Assembly (NCBI RefSeq): GCF_003939025.1
Contig: NZ_RQIH01000008.1
Coordinates: 62,001 to 126,000 of the forward strand
DNA length: 64,000 nucleotides
From: Rhizobium sophoriradicis
Lineage (GTDB): Bacteria; Pseudomonadota; Alphaproteobacteria; Rhizobiales; Rhizobiaceae
Reading direction: 5' to 3'
Below the pieces are notes generated by a model, which was not told where the DNA came from, did not search any database, and worked only from the letters and a program-made list of their open reading frames with translations. The translations under genes and the position numbers were made by a program. Within the stretch, counting starts at the first letter, position 1. Each line of letters begins with the position of its first letter. Shown one piece after another: positions 35,938 to 45,841 of the stretch.

Positions 35938-37300
35938 CGGTCTTCACGTCGATCACGATGGCGCTGAGGTTGTCGCGACAATTGGCGATCAGCCCCTCCT
36001 GGACAAGAATATCGGCCGCCTTTTCGATTTTCGCGGAAATGAGAATATCGGCGATGCTCCGCTCGGGGACGGCGTTCGGCAGCGGGGCGCTGCAGAGCAG
36101 CAGCCGGTCACCGGCCTGCAATCCGCCGGCGCGGACTTCGGGAACGAGATGTCCGCGCATGCCGATGGCGCGCGAGAGCGTGCGCCGCAGGCCGATCTCC
36201 ACATGGTCGCGGGTAAGGCAGCGCATCATGCCGTCGCGCAGGAGGTAGCAGCGGGCATCACCCACCCAGAGCAGCGCGCAGCTCTCACCGAGCACGGCCA
36301 GCACGACGATGCTGAGGGCCGACGGCTCGCGATCTGAGGAAAGATAGGCCGACTGGAGCAGGCCGTGGGTGCGGCCGAGCTTGCCTTTGATGTCCTGAAC
36401 CAGCGCTTCGATGGTCTGCTGCGTGGCGGTTTCAGCCAGCACATGGACGGCGATCTTGCCGATCTCGGCCGCGGCGTTGCCGTCGCCGACGCCATCGGCG
36501 ACGGCAAACAACGAGGGCGTTTCCGAAACGAGCAGCGCATCGGCGTTGACAGTGAGCCTTGTTCCCGCATGCGTGGCATGACTGTGCCGGAGCACCAGAG
36601 GAGGATGCGGTTCGGCGGCAACATGGCGCGGTGCCACGGCTGGTTCAGGTTGCGGCGGAGCCGAAGTCGCTGGCGTCTCGTCGCGCAGCAGCTTCGGAAA
36701 TTGCTCCGGCTCCGGCGCGCCGCCGACCCCGAACCCCTTGGCTCGCCGATCATCCGGGTCGATCCGCCACCAGATCGTGCCTCGGCTGGAAGCTCTATCC
36801 TGCAGTATCTCGTTTTCCGCCAGGTCGGCCGGGCGCAGTGTCCTCAGCCGCTTCAGGCTTGCGGTGAAATGGTTGATGTCGAAATCCCGCTTGGCCGAGC
36901 TTTCGGCGATCGCCTCGGCCGCCGTGAACCACGTGTCGTCGAGATAGAGCTGGCGTGGATGCTCGACAAAGCCATGAAGCTGCGCGGCGATGACGAGCGG
37001 AAAACTGCGCCCGACGCGGTCGAGGCTTGGAAGCAGCACGCCGGCAACGGTTGCCGGCCCCCAGAGACCGCGCTCGATGATGAAACGCCATGCCGGCATC
37101 GAGCGGAAGCGGCGTTTCCAATCCTCGCCGAGCTCCTGCTGCGCCGCCTGCAGCCCGGCCTGCATCCAGGCGTCGAGTGCGGATTGCAGGCTGTGGCCGA
37201 GGCCCATCGAAACGAAATCGCCGTGGCTCGGCAGCTTGCCGTAGAAGCCGATCCTGTCGCTTTCGGCCGGATTTCGCTCGAGGGTGGCGCGCTCGTTCAT
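35927..37300 (-). CDS. tagF: TagF-PppA fusion (T6SS repressor plus PP2C phosphatase)
   Basis: The 457-aa protein fuses an N-terminal TagF domain (about 15-160: GFYGKLPSHGDFVSMGLGH, FIIERGLWGPATVAGVLLPSLDRVGR) to a C-terminal PP2C-type phosphatase (about 235-455: FAVADGVGDGNAAAEIGKIAV, LWVGDARCYLLRDG, NCRDNLSAIVIDV). TagF represses T6SS assembly post-translationally and PppA reverses PpkA phosphorylation, so one polypeptide carries two brakes. The same fusion (ImpM) is known in Agrobacterium. ATG 37300 is preferred; the extension to 37462 overlaps tssM. Confidence 0.92.
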   Translation of the reverse strand: MNERATLERNPAESDRIGFYGKLPSHGDFVSMGLGHSLQSALDAWMQAGLQAAQQELGEDWKRRFRSMPAWRFIIERGLWGPATVAGVLLPSLDRVGRSFPLVIAAQLHGFVEHPRQLYLDDTWFTAAEAIAESSAKRDFDINHFTASLKRLRTLRPADLAENEILQDRASSRGTIWWRIDPDDRRAKGFGVGGAPEPEQFPKLLRDETPATSAPPQPEPAVAPRHVAAEPHPPLVLRHSHATHAGTRLTVNADALLVSETPSLFAVADGVGDGNAAAEIGKIAVHVLAETATQQTIEALVQDIKGKLGRTHGLLQSAYLSSDREPSALSIVVLAVLGESCALLWVGDARCYLLRDGMMRCLTRDHVEIGLRRTLSRAIGMRGHLVPEVRAGGLQAGDRLLLCSAPLPNAVPERSIADILISAKIEKAADILVQEGLIANCRDNLSAIVIDVKTDDA

Positions 37301-37310
37301 ATCAGTCCGC

Positions 37311-40300
37311 TCAGAATTGCGCCGGGCATGAGAAGGCGCCGAGCGCCTCCAGCCGGAATGGATTGAGCACCGAACCGAACTGCACATCGAACTCCGCCGC
37401 CCGGCCGTCCTGCTCAAATTGTGCCCTGAACAGATCGTCGCCCTGCACCGTGACATTGGCATCGTCGAAGAGGCGGAAGGGCGACCAGTCGCCGTTCTCG
37501 GTCAAGGCCTGCTGCCAGCCGCCCGGCTGGAAGGCGATGCGCGAGGTGTTGTTCGCTTCCGTCGACGGCCATGTGATCGATTTCGCCTGGACCGGTCCAT
37601 GGAAATAGACAACGCGTTCGCCCTCGATCTCCAGCATCACCGCGCTGGCGGCATCGGTCAGCGACACCGGCTTCACGTTGATCGTGATCGACGGGTCCTT
37701 GCTGCCGGCCGGGAAGAAGGCGCGGTTGATCTTGTCGGCATTCTCGAACTGGGCGATCGCCGCGCTCGGAATGCTCGACGCCCCGAAAGTGCCCTTCCAG
37801 CCCCATGGCGAAGCGCTGGTATCGACAAAGGCCTCAAGCTTCTCCTTGAAAAAGGTCTTGAACAGTCCCTCGGGACCGAACAGCCTGACGAAGTCGCTCA
37901 TCGCCACGTCGCGCGCGGATTTTCGATCGAAGGGATAACGGCCGGCCACGACATTCGAGCAGAAACCGGCACCCTCCGCGGCCCAGGCGTCGCTGATGCG
38001 CGAACGGGCGGATTTGACCGCCAGCGATCCGACATCGGCGGCGAGCCCCGCCATCCATGTATCGATCGGCGCCGGCAACTTCCGGGCCTGCTGCAGCAAG
38101 TCCTGATTGGCGTCGGTCAGCTGGCTATCGACGTCGAAGACTTTCGCCACTTCGGCCGTAGAGGTCGTCGCCCGCGAAAGCTGCTCCTGCACTTTCTGCA
38201 GGATCGGTTCCAGCTGCCCGATTTCCGAGCGCGGCGCCTCCTTCGATTGGTCGGGAAGCGGCGATTGGCCGGCCGGCGTCTTCAGCGCGTCTCGAAGACG
38301 GCCGAAGGGATCGGGCGCATTGGCGGCACTGCTCAGCGCCGTTGTTGAGACGCTCAAATTGCCGTCGGCAGCCGAGGCGATCTCGGCGGCGGGGCCGCGC
38401 AGATCGGTGGCCGCGGCGATCGAATTCGCGATCGTCTCAACGGGGCCGGGCTTGCCGGCGAGGATCCGGGTGGTCTCAGCCGCGTCGCTGATCGTCTGCG
38501 AAGGTTTGACCCTGATATCGGTCAAGAGGGTCGACCAGCGTTGATCGAACTTGTCGAAGTAAAGCTGAAGTGTGGCTTGGGCGATGGTGTCGACCGTGAC
38601 ACCGGCGGGATTGGGGACGCCGCGAACCCACTGCTCGTCGAGTGCCTCCCGCGCGGCCTCGCTGATCTCGGGCAGAACGACCGTGCGGTAGCCGGTCGCG
38701 GAAAAAAGGCCGGGGATGCTCTCGCCAAGCGGCGCCTTGGAGGTCCGCTCGAATACCTGTTCGCCGAGCGGGCCGAGCGCACCGGCCGGACTCCAGCCGG
38801 GAAGGGCGCGGGAGGCGCGGTATTCCGCCAGGATATCATAGGCGCGGCTGGCGATGTTCTGCGATCGGATGATGTCGCGTGCCTTGGCGATCAGCGTCTT
38901 GTCGAGATCGATCGGCGGCAGCGCGCCGCGCGCCATGGCTTCCGCATGGGTGATCAGCGCGTTGCGCGCCGCGGTACGGCCTTCGTCGGGATAGAGCCTG
39001 GTGAACATGTCTTCCGCTTCCAGGGAGGCGAAATCCGCATTCATCGGGCCGAGCCCGCCAAGCATGCCGTAGAGTTTCAGAGCGTCGAAGGTTCTGTTGA
39101 CGTCGGTGGTCTCGGTCATCTCCTTCTGGAGCTGCACCAGCATGCGGGGTAGGAGCAGCGTGTTCAGCGCCCGCTGATAGGCTTCGCGCTGGCGGCTCGC
39201 GACCTTGCCGTCCTGATCGAGGCCGAGGCTCACCGGCCAGACGCGCGTCTTCGAAAAATCGGTAGTGACGGCAGCGAGATTATCAAGCGCCGGCAAGATG
39301 CGTAGGAAATCCGCATCCGAGACGTCGCGCACCGGCACGCCGCGCACCAGCTGCTCATAGGCATCGATGCGTCTTTCCGCACCGGCGAGCGCCGTGGTGT
39401 TCTGGAAGTAGGTGGCCGTCCAGCTGGTCAGCACCACGGCCAGCAGCAGGACCGCGCTCGCGTAAGCGGCGCGGCGGAAGAGGAGCTGCCGGCCGGAAAG
39501 CCGCTTGTCGCGGGCGACCAGCGAAGCCTCGCCGAAGATCACCTCCTTGAAGAGGCGCGAGAGGAAATAGCTGCGCCGCATGCGCGGTGTGGCGGCTGCT
39601 TCCTCCCTCTGGGTGCCGGAGGCGAAATAGATGCCGCGCAGGAGCGGCGCGTCGACCAGTTTCGAGCCCGAGCAAAGCTCCGTCGTCACTTCATGCAGGC
39701 GCTCCTTCAGCGAGGCGAGCTCGGCGGGGAAACGGAAGATGCGGCCGCGCAGCTCCGGATTGGGCTCCTGCTGCAGGCGCTCGATCAGCATGGCGTCGAT
39801 GCGTTGCTGCAGCAGGGTGAATTCCTCTGTGAAGCGTTCCGGCAGGTTGGCCGCCTTATAGCTTTCGTCGAGCCCGAAGGTCGTGCCCCAGACCTGTTCG
39901 CGGTCGCTCTTGTTGAAGCCGTCGAAGAATTCGACGAAGCCGGTCAGGAGATCGGCCTTGGTCAGGAGCAGATAGACCGGCACGCGCGCATGCAGGAGTT
40001 CATCGAGCTCGGACAGCCGCTGGCGGATCGCCCGGATTTCCTCGCGCTGGGCTTCGGGATCGCGTGTCAACAGATCGCCGATCGACAGCGTCACCAGCGC
40101 GCCATTGATCGGCTGCGACCGGCGATATTTCCTGAGGAGACCGAGAAAGCCTTCCCAGCCGGCCTTGGCGGTGCCGTTCAGATCGTCCTGCGTGGTGTAG
40201 CGGCCGGCGGTATCGATGAGGATTGCCTCGTCGGTGAACCACCAATTGCAGTTGCGTGTGCCGCCGATGCCCTGAACCGAGTTGCTGCCGAGCGCATCGC

Positions 40301-40790
40301 CGAGCGGGAATTTGAGGCCGGAATTGGTGAGCGCCGTCGTCTTGCCGGAGCCCGGCGCGCCGAAGATCACGTACCAGGGCAGCTCGTAAATATAGCCGAA
40401 GCGTCGCTTGGTGATGCGGCGCAGGAACTGCAACGCCTCCTTCAGCCGGCTGTGGATCTCGCCGACCTCAGCCTGCTGGCTGGCCGCCGCTTCGGCCTCG
40501 GCGTCACGCTCGATCCCTTCGACGAGCTGCTTGTCGCGACGGCGGTCGCGGATCACGGTGAACAGGAGGTAGGCGAGCCAGGCGGCAATGATGACGCCAA
40601 TCAGCGTCAGCCGCGCCGAGGCGCTCGCCAGCGGCTTGAAGTCGCCATAGGCGGCGAGATAGCCGTAGAACCAGATGACGACGCAGATCGCCGCCACCCA
40701 TATGATCGAGATGAAGCGGCGGCCGAGAAGGCCGGCATAGGCTTCCACATAGGAACGCAGCGTATAGAAATAACTTAAGGGATTCATCAT
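37311..40790 (-). CDS. tssM: T6SS membrane-complex protein TssM (IcmF/ImpL)
   Basis: The 1159-aa protein has two N-terminal membrane helices (about 24-44 and 59-80), a cytoplasmic GTPase-like domain with Walker A GAPGSGKTT (about 143-151), a third helix near residue 440-460 (AVLLLAVVLTSWTATYF), and a large periplasmic part that ends in the IcmF C-terminal domain. TssM spans the periplasm and anchors the baseplate. The start overlaps the tssL stop (ATGATGA). The longer frame to 41591 is a shadow of tssL. Length is normal for the family. Confidence 0.95.
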   Translation of the reverse strand: MMNPLSYFYTLRSYVEAYAGLLGRRFISIIWVAAICVVIWFYGYLAAYGDFKPLASASARLTLIGVIIAAWLAYLLFTVIRDRRRDKQLVEGIERDAEAEAAASQQAEVGEIHSRLKEALQFLRRITKRRFGYIYELPWYVIFGAPGSGKTTALTNSGLKFPLGDALGSNSVQGIGGTRNCNWWFTDEAILIDTAGRYTTQDDLNGTAKAGWEGFLGLLRKYRRSQPINGALVTLSIGDLLTRDPEAQREEIRAIRQRLSELDELLHARVPVYLLLTKADLLTGFVEFFDGFNKSDREQVWGTTFGLDESYKAANLPERFTEEFTLLQQRIDAMLIERLQQEPNPELRGRIFRFPAELASLKERLHEVTTELCSGSKLVDAPLLRGIYFASGTQREEAAATPRMRRSYFLSRLFKEVIFGEASLVARDKRLSGRQLLFRRAAYASAVLLLAVVLTSWTATYFQNTTALAGAERRIDAYEQLVRGVPVRDVSDADFLRILPALDNLAAVTTDFSKTRVWPVSLGLDQDGKVASRQREAYQRALNTLLLPRMLVQLQKEMTETTDVNRTFDALKLYGMLGGLGPMNADFASLEAEDMFTRLYPDEGRTAARNALITHAEAMARGALPPIDLDKTLIAKARDIIRSQNIASRAYDILAEYRASRALPGWSPAGALGPLGEQVFERTSKAPLGESIPGLFSATGYRTVVLPEISEAAREALDEQWVRGVPNPAGVTVDTIAQATLQLYFDKFDQRWSTLLTDIRVKPSQTISDAAETTRILAGKPGPVETIANSIAAATDLRGPAAEIASAADGNLSVSTTALSSAANAPDPFGRLRDALKTPAGQSPLPDQSKEAPRSEIGQLEPILQKVQEQLSRATTSTAEVAKVFDVDSQLTDANQDLLQQARKLPAPIDTWMAGLAADVGSLAVKSARSRISDAWAAEGAGFCSNVVAGRYPFDRKSARDVAMSDFVRLFGPEGLFKTFFKEKLEAFVDTSASPWGWKGTFGASSIPSAAIAQFENADKINRAFFPAGSKDPSITINVKPVSLTDAASAVMLEIEGERVVYFHGPVQAKSITWPSTEANNTSRIAFQPGGWQQALTENGDWSPFRLFDDANVTVQGDDLFRAQFEQDGRAAEFDVQFGSVLNPFRLEALGAFSCPAQF

Positions 40791-42313
40791 CGCGAAGCGC
40801 CTCCTGCGGCGGCAGCCGGTGCATTCGGTCTTTCGGCCTCGATCGGCGCTGTCTTGAAACCGGCGTCGTTCAGCCGTTCGCTCGGATCGGTCAGCACCAG
40901 GATCTCGGTGCGGCGGTTCATCTCCCGGCCCTCCTGCGTGTCGTTGCCGGCGATCGGATCGCTGTCGGCGCGTCCCTCGGTCAGGATCGCCCCCGGCCCG
41001 GTGAATGATGCGAGGATTTCGCCGACCGCCTTGGCGCGGGCTTCCGACAGGTGCCAGTTGGATGGGAACTGGATGGTGCGGATCGGCACATTGTCCGTAT
41101 AGCCTACGACGACGGCGCGGAATTTCTCCGCGGCGAGCGCGCCGCCGATGCGCTGCAGGAGATCGTGGAATTTCTCGCTGACTTCGGCGCTGCCGGTGGC
41201 AAACAGGCCGGAATTGCTGATACGCACGAGCAGCCTGCCATTCGAATCCGACAGCGTGACAAGCTTCTTCTCGACCTCCGGCTGGAGGAAGGCGAGCAGA
41301 TTGTCGAGACGGCTCGGTGGCTTTACCTGCGGCGGTGGCGGTGGCGGCGGCGTTTGCGCGACGACAACAGGCGGAGGGGCGCGCGGCGGCTCCGGCACCT
41401 TGACCAGCACGCTTGGCGTCTCGCGTGGCGGCAGGTTGGCAAGGCGCTCGAACGTGCCGTCGGAGGCGCGGTTCAGCGAAAGCGTGAAGAACAGGTAGCC
41501 GAAAGCCAGGATCAGCGTCAGGACGGAAAGCAGCGTCCAAAGGGCGGCGGCGGTGCGCAGCGGCTGGTGCCGGGCGGAAACGCCTTTCCAATGCGGAGAA
41601 AGCTCCCGTTCGAAGACGCCGTATTGGCCGAGCAGCGTCTTATAGAGACTGTCGCGGATGCGGGCGAGCTCCAGCCCGCCGCGCGCGGAAACGCGGGTGC
41701 GGCCCTCGAAGGCGAGCGACAGGCAGAGATAGATGAGCAGCAGCAGGTCCTTGTTGGCGCCGGGGCTCTGGTGGAAATGATCGAGCAGATCGAACACCCG
41801 CTCGCCGCCGGTCACATCCATATGGAAGGTGGAAACGAGGCCCGAACGGGCCCAGCCGGCGCGCACGCCCCAGGCTTTGCTGAGCACGACGTCGTCGACG
41901 GTCGCGCAGACGACATAATGGGCGGCACGCGCCCGCTCGGGGCTGATGCGCGCGCTGGCGAGATCCCGCTCGTAGCGGCCGACCGCTGCGATTGCCACCG
42001 ACCTCAGTTCATCGATATCGGGCTGCTCGTCCGTGTAGCGCAGGCCATGGGCGAGGTTGAGCAGCGGCGCGGCCGAGCGCACCAAGGTCGGCACGTCTTC
42101 GGCGCCGAAGCGGAAATCCCGTACGAGTGTTTCGACCGATGCTCCGCCCGTCGCGAGCGCTGCCGCCGTTGCCTTCTCGGCTTCGGGAAAATCGAGAACG
42201 TCCTCCAGCATCTCCGCCATCTTTCGGGCGGATTGCTTTTTCTTCACACCATCCTCGGTGAGTTCGACGATGGTCGGCAGGCTTTGCCAGGTGGAGGCGG
42301 GTTCGTTCTTCAT
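40787..42313 (-). CDS. tssL: T6SS protein TssL (ImpK) with OmpA-type domain
   Basis: The 508-aa protein has the DotU/ImpK cytoplasmic domain (about 60-245), one membrane helix (about 258-281: WTLLSVLTLILAFGYLFFT), a Pro-rich periplasmic linker (PPPPPPP) and a C-terminal OmpA-like peptidoglycan-binding domain (VVVGYTDNVPIR, LSEARAKAVGEIL). It partners with TssM; the OmpA part can anchor the complex to the wall. It overlaps tssK by 4 bp. In Agrobacterium TssL is the phosphorylation target of PpkA. Confidence 0.95.
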   Translation of the reverse strand: MKNEPASTWQSLPTIVELTEDGVKKKQSARKMAEMLEDVLDFPEAEKATAAALATGGASVETLVRDFRFGAEDVPTLVRSAAPLLNLAHGLRYTDEQPDIDELRSVAIAAVGRYERDLASARISPERARAAHYVVCATVDDVVLSKAWGVRAGWARSGLVSTFHMDVTGGERVFDLLDHFHQSPGANKDLLLLIYLCLSLAFEGRTRVSARGGLELARIRDSLYKTLLGQYGVFERELSPHWKGVSARHQPLRTAAALWTLLSVLTLILAFGYLFFTLSLNRASDGTFERLANLPPRETPSVLVKVPEPPRAPPPVVVAQTPPPPPPPQVKPPSRLDNLLAFLQPEVEKKLVTLSDSNGRLLVRISNSGLFATGSAEVSEKFHDLLQRIGGALAAEKFRAVVVGYTDNVPIRTIQFPSNWHLSEARAKAVGEILASFTGPGAILTEGRADSDPIAGNDTQEGREMNRRTEILVLTDPSERLNDAGFKTAPIEAERPNAPAAAAGGASR

Positions 42314-43650
42314 TCTCTAAGGGCCCACAGTTCTATTTCGAGCCCGGGGAAATCGCCGGCGAGGTGCACGGCGATGGCGCCGGAGGTATCGAGTTGTTTC
42401 CAGAGCGGATTCTTGGTGTCGAGTTCGAAGTAGATGGTGCCGGAGCGATAGGGGAGCTGGCGCGGCAGCACCGGCAGCGGCCGTACGGGAATGCCCGGCA
42501 GCGCCACGTTGACGAGGTCGGCGATGCGTTCGACCGGGCCGACCTTGATCTGCGCCGGCAGCTTGCGGCGCACGTCCTCGGCCGGCATCTCTGCCCGGAC
42601 CGCCAGCACGAAGCCGGCATCCCGAAGCAGGGAACGGTCGTTGATCGTGCCGATCCTGACACCATGCCGGCGTTCGGCGAGCTCGATCGCCACCGCCGCC
42701 TGTTCGAGCACCGAGGAAAGCGAGGCTCTGAGATCATCGAAGACGGCGGCAAAGGTCGCCTTCAGGTCGTCGTGGCGGTAGGGCGGGAAGTCGCTCGCCC
42801 GCTTGCGCTCGGTGGTGAAGGTGGCAAGCTCGCCGGCAAGCTGGATGCAGTGCTCGTAAAAGACGATCGGATGGATGCGCGTCGCATTGGCCGAGATATG
42901 CTTCAGCATCGGATCGGCGCGATTGAGGATCTGCAGGAGCAGGTAATCGCCGACCTCCGCCGTGCCGCGGATGGTGGGATCGCCGATGCGTTCGGCAATG
43001 GCTTCGGCGCGGTGGCGCACGATGCCGAGAAGCTCGGTGATCAATTCGTTCAGCCGGCCGGCGGCCGTGCAGTTGAGGCTCGGCAGGATGTAATCGGGGT
43101 CGAGAATGACAGCCCTGTCGGAGCGCACCTCGATGATGCGGGCAAGTCCGATCAGCTCGTAGCCGGCCAGCTCGTCGCCGGTCTTGAGATAACGCAGGCT
43201 GAGGCGGCCGACATCGATGGGGGCCATGAAGTCGGTCTCGACATTTGCGTCGGGCGCCTCATAGGGCGAGGCCACGAGGCGAACGCTGTTGCGCTGAGCA
43301 CCGCCATTCAGCGCCACATCAGCCTTGCCGGGCTGGCGGGCGGGAAGTGCGAGATAGACAATCGCATTCTTGGTGTTCTCGTCGAGATCGAGCGGCGGCG
43401 GCAGATCGGCATCGACGGGCGCTTCGAACGGCGTGCCGTCGGGCAACACGCCGCGCAGGTTCGACAGCGCGAACTGGCCGATCGCCAGCGCCCCGCGGTC
43501 GATGCCGATCTCCGCGATCCCCCAGGGATAGGGCGACAGGCCGTGCGTGGCGGTGCGCACGAGCCGTTCGGTCCAGCGGTCCGCCTGCTGAAAATGCTGC
43601 ACGCGAAGGAACATGCCCTCGCTCCAGGCCACCCGGTTCTCATTCCTCAT
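42310..43650 (-). CDS. tssK: T6SS baseplate protein TssK (ImpJ)
   Basis: The 446-aa protein begins with the family signature WSEGMFLRVQHFQQADRW and contains VRLVASPYEAPDANVETDFMAPIDV. TssK links the baseplate to the TssLM membrane complex. The gene starts inside the 3' end of the FHA gene (11-bp overlap) and its stop overlaps the tssL start. Confidence 0.95.
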   Translation of the reverse strand: MRNENRVAWSEGMFLRVQHFQQADRWTERLVRTATHGLSPYPWGIAEIGIDRGALAIGQFALSNLRGVLPDGTPFEAPVDADLPPPLDLDENTKNAIVYLALPARQPGKADVALNGGAQRNSVRLVASPYEAPDANVETDFMAPIDVGRLSLRYLKTGDELAGYELIGLARIIEVRSDRAVILDPDYILPSLNCTAAGRLNELITELLGIVRHRAEAIAERIGDPTIRGTAEVGDYLLLQILNRADPMLKHISANATRIHPIVFYEHCIQLAGELATFTTERKRASDFPPYRHDDLKATFAAVFDDLRASLSSVLEQAAVAIELAERRHGVRIGTINDRSLLRDAGFVLAVRAEMPAEDVRRKLPAQIKVGPVERIADLVNVALPGIPVRPLPVLPRQLPYRSGTIYFELDTKNPLWKQLDTSGAIAVHLAGDFPGLEIELWALRE

Positions 43651-44809
43651 GATGCGCGTCTTGTCCTTCCTGGCTGTCTTGTGGACGAGGCCCTGTGTCC
43701 CTGCCGTTCATCGCTGCCAGCATGGCGTCGCGAAAAAAGTCCTGGACCGATCGGCTTTTGCCGTCTTTTTCGAATTGCGCCCGGTAGGCCCGCCAGTAGT
43801 TCCGGTCCCGACGCCAGGCGCCCGTCTCGACACGCGCTTCCAGGCTGCGCGGCTCCAGCTGGCCCGCCGCCTGGGCGAGGGCTTCGAGCGCGGAATTGAG
43901 CTTGAGCTGCCGGCCGAGCAGGGTCTCGATGCGGGCAAGCAGCGCCTCCTCCCTGTCAGGGAAGTCCGGCTGGCTGCCGGAAGGCGGTGCATTCATTTCG
44001 AAAACGGCATAGGCACTCTCGACAGCCTCCTCGAGCCGGCCGAGCAACGGCTCCAGCCTGTCGGCGAGGGCTGCGGGCCGGCCGATGCTCAGCGCCGGAA
44101 AATCTTCGGATTCGGGTTGCGCATTGTCGTTGAAGATGTCGATCAGCGGCGCGGTCCGGCGTTGGGCGATGGGGACTGCGATATGGGTGGCCGAGCCGTG
44201 TTCCAAATGGCTGGCGTATTCGGTGTCCTCCGAATTCCAGTCTTCCGGCAGAAGCTGGGTCAGCGTGCGAATCTCCGGGGGCCCGCTCCATCCGATCTCG
44301 ACATTGCGGGATGACGCCGCGCCTTTCTTGCCGGCCTGTTCGGAAGGGCTCCAATCGTCGGCCGTGCGCTCACCGAGAATGCCGTTTGCGGTATGGCCGC
44401 CCGGCGCGATGTCGGCAAGGATCGCGGAAATGGTCAGCGGTTCGTCGCTCAAGACGAGCCCGGCATCGGGGTCCTCGATGTCGCGATCCCTGTCGCCGGA
44501 GATGTGGACGGAGAATGCAAGTCCGCCCATCTCCAGCCGCGACCTGTCGGAAAGCCTGGCGATTTGGCCTTCATGCACGGCAACGCCATCGACGCGGGAG
44601 CCGTTGGCGCTCTGGTCGCGCAAAAGGAAGCCGTCGCGGTCGCGCTCGATGATGCAATGAAGTTTCGAAATCGACAGCCTGTCCGCCGGCAGCTGCCAGT
44701 CGCAATCGGGCGCCCGGCCGAGCGTGCGCCGGCCGCGTTCGAAAAACCATTTCGGCCGGCCGGCCATTGTCACCGCGTCGCCGGTGATCTCTCTCAGTTC
44801 GAGCCGCAT
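43640..44809 (-). CDS. fha: T6SS FHA-domain protein (ImpI/TagH)
   Basis: The 389-aa protein has an N-terminal FHA domain (about residues 25-100) with RRTLGRAPDCDWQLPADRLSISKLHCIIE and DQSANGSRVDGVAV, which binds phosphothreonine. The C-terminal part (LLGRQLKLNSALEALAQAAGQ, WRAYRAQFEKDGKSRSVQDFFRDAML) matches T6SS FHA proteins. It is the reader in the kinase/phosphatase control module. ATG 44809 has GAGGAGGTGAGG directly upstream; the longer frame to 44860 overlaps tssG. Confidence 0.92.
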   Translation of the reverse strand: MRLELREITGDAVTMAGRPKWFFERGRRTLGRAPDCDWQLPADRLSISKLHCIIERDRDGFLLRDQSANGSRVDGVAVHEGQIARLSDRSRLEMGGLAFSVHISGDRDRDIEDPDAGLVLSDEPLTISAILADIAPGGHTANGILGERTADDWSPSEQAGKKGAASSRNVEIGWSGPPEIRTLTQLLPEDWNSEDTEYASHLEHGSATHIAVPIAQRRTAPLIDIFNDNAQPESEDFPALSIGRPAALADRLEPLLGRLEEAVESAYAVFEMNAPPSGSQPDFPDREEALLARIETLLGRQLKLNSALEALAQAAGQLEPRSLEARVETGAWRRDRNYWRAYRAQFEKDGKSRSVQDFFRDAMLAAMNGRDTGPRPQDSQEGQDAHHEE

Positions 44810-44819
44810 CCTCACCTCC

Positions 44820-45821
44820 TCACCGCATCTCGGCCGACAGGCGTTCGACGATGATCGCATCGCCGCTGTCCTTTGCCGCCGGTGCGACCCTCGCCCAGCT
44901 GTTCCAGCCGAGACGAGGCGGATCGCCTGCCTGGCCGAGCCGGCAGAAGGGAACGTCCTCCTTTTTCAGCACGACCTGTATGTCGAAATCGAGCGCCGAG
45001 CCGACATAGAGCCGGGTCAGGGCGAAGAGTTCGGTGATGGCCTTTCCGCCCGGCGCAAGCGTGAGATAATCGGCATAACCGAGCGGGCCGATGACGACGC
45101 GGAAGCCGCCGCTGAAATCGTGAACGGCGGCACCGGCCGTGGCATTGACCCCGAGCTGCACGCCCTGCAGCTGGCTCATCCGACTGCGCTCTTCCGGCGG
45201 AATGCTCAGCCAGCGGCCGCGGAACAGTTCGATCTCCACCGGCAGGCCGCTGAATTCGGTCAGCATGGCGCGCAGGTTGACGGTATTGCGGTTGCGCGCC
45301 GCGAAGAACCCGGAAAAGCGCAGGATCAACTCCTCGTCGACGCCGCTCTTATCGACGAGCCGCTTGGTGCCGAAGCCGGTCAGCGACAGCAGCGTGGTGA
45401 CGAAAGCATTGCTTGCCCAAACGCCGCCCCAGCGCAGCCGCCTCGCAATCCGGTATTTTTCGCACGCGTCGGCGAAGAGCTCCGCCATGCGCGCGCCGAA
45501 CAGATCGAAAAAGCTCGCCAGCCCCCGCGATCGGTTGCGCTCCTGGCGCATGACGAGTTCGTTATAGGCCGATGGCATGGAGCCGAGCGCGCCGACAAGG
45601 CCGGCAAGTGCACTGCGCACGGTGGCGCGGCCGGCCTTGCGCCGGTAGCCGCTCACCGCAAGCGGCGCCGGCGAGACGCCGACATGGGAGGCGACGTCAA
45701 GCCGTCCTTCGCCAACCGACGCCTGCGCGACGCGAAATGCCGTCACCGGCTCGAAACGGCCGGGGTCGCGTTCGAGCAGGTCGGTAAGCGCGTCTGGCTT
45801 GCTGGCGGCTTGCATGTCCAT
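44820..45821 (-). CDS. tssG: T6SS baseplate protein TssG (ImpH)
   Basis: The 333-aa protein has the TssG hallmarks FEPVTAFRVAQASVGE, SGYRRKAGRATVRSALAGLVGALGSMPSAYNELVM and LRFSGFFAARNRNTVNLRAML. It forms the baseplate wedge with TssF. It starts 20 bp after tssF and ends 10 bp before fha. ATG 45821 or 45815 may be used. Confidence 0.93.
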   Translation of the reverse strand: MDMQAASKPDALTDLLERDPGRFEPVTAFRVAQASVGEGRLDVASHVGVSPAPLAVSGYRRKAGRATVRSALAGLVGALGSMPSAYNELVMRQERNRSRGLASFFDLFGARMAELFADACEKYRIARRLRWGGVWASNAFVTTLLSLTGFGTKRLVDKSGVDEELILRFSGFFAARNRNTVNLRAMLTEFSGLPVEIELFRGRWLSIPPEERSRMSQLQGVQLGVNATAGAAVHDFSGGFRVVIGPLGYADYLTLAPGGKAITELFALTRLYVGSALDFDIQVVLKKEDVPFCRLGQAGDPPRLGWNSWARVAPAAKDSGDAIIVERLSAEMR

Positions 45822-45841
45822 GATCGACTGGCGGTCCTTTC

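Noticed and set aside
37311..41591. Very long frame (1426 codons) including TssM
   Set aside because: The first 267 codons are an alternative-frame reading of tssL; real TssM begins at ATG 40790.
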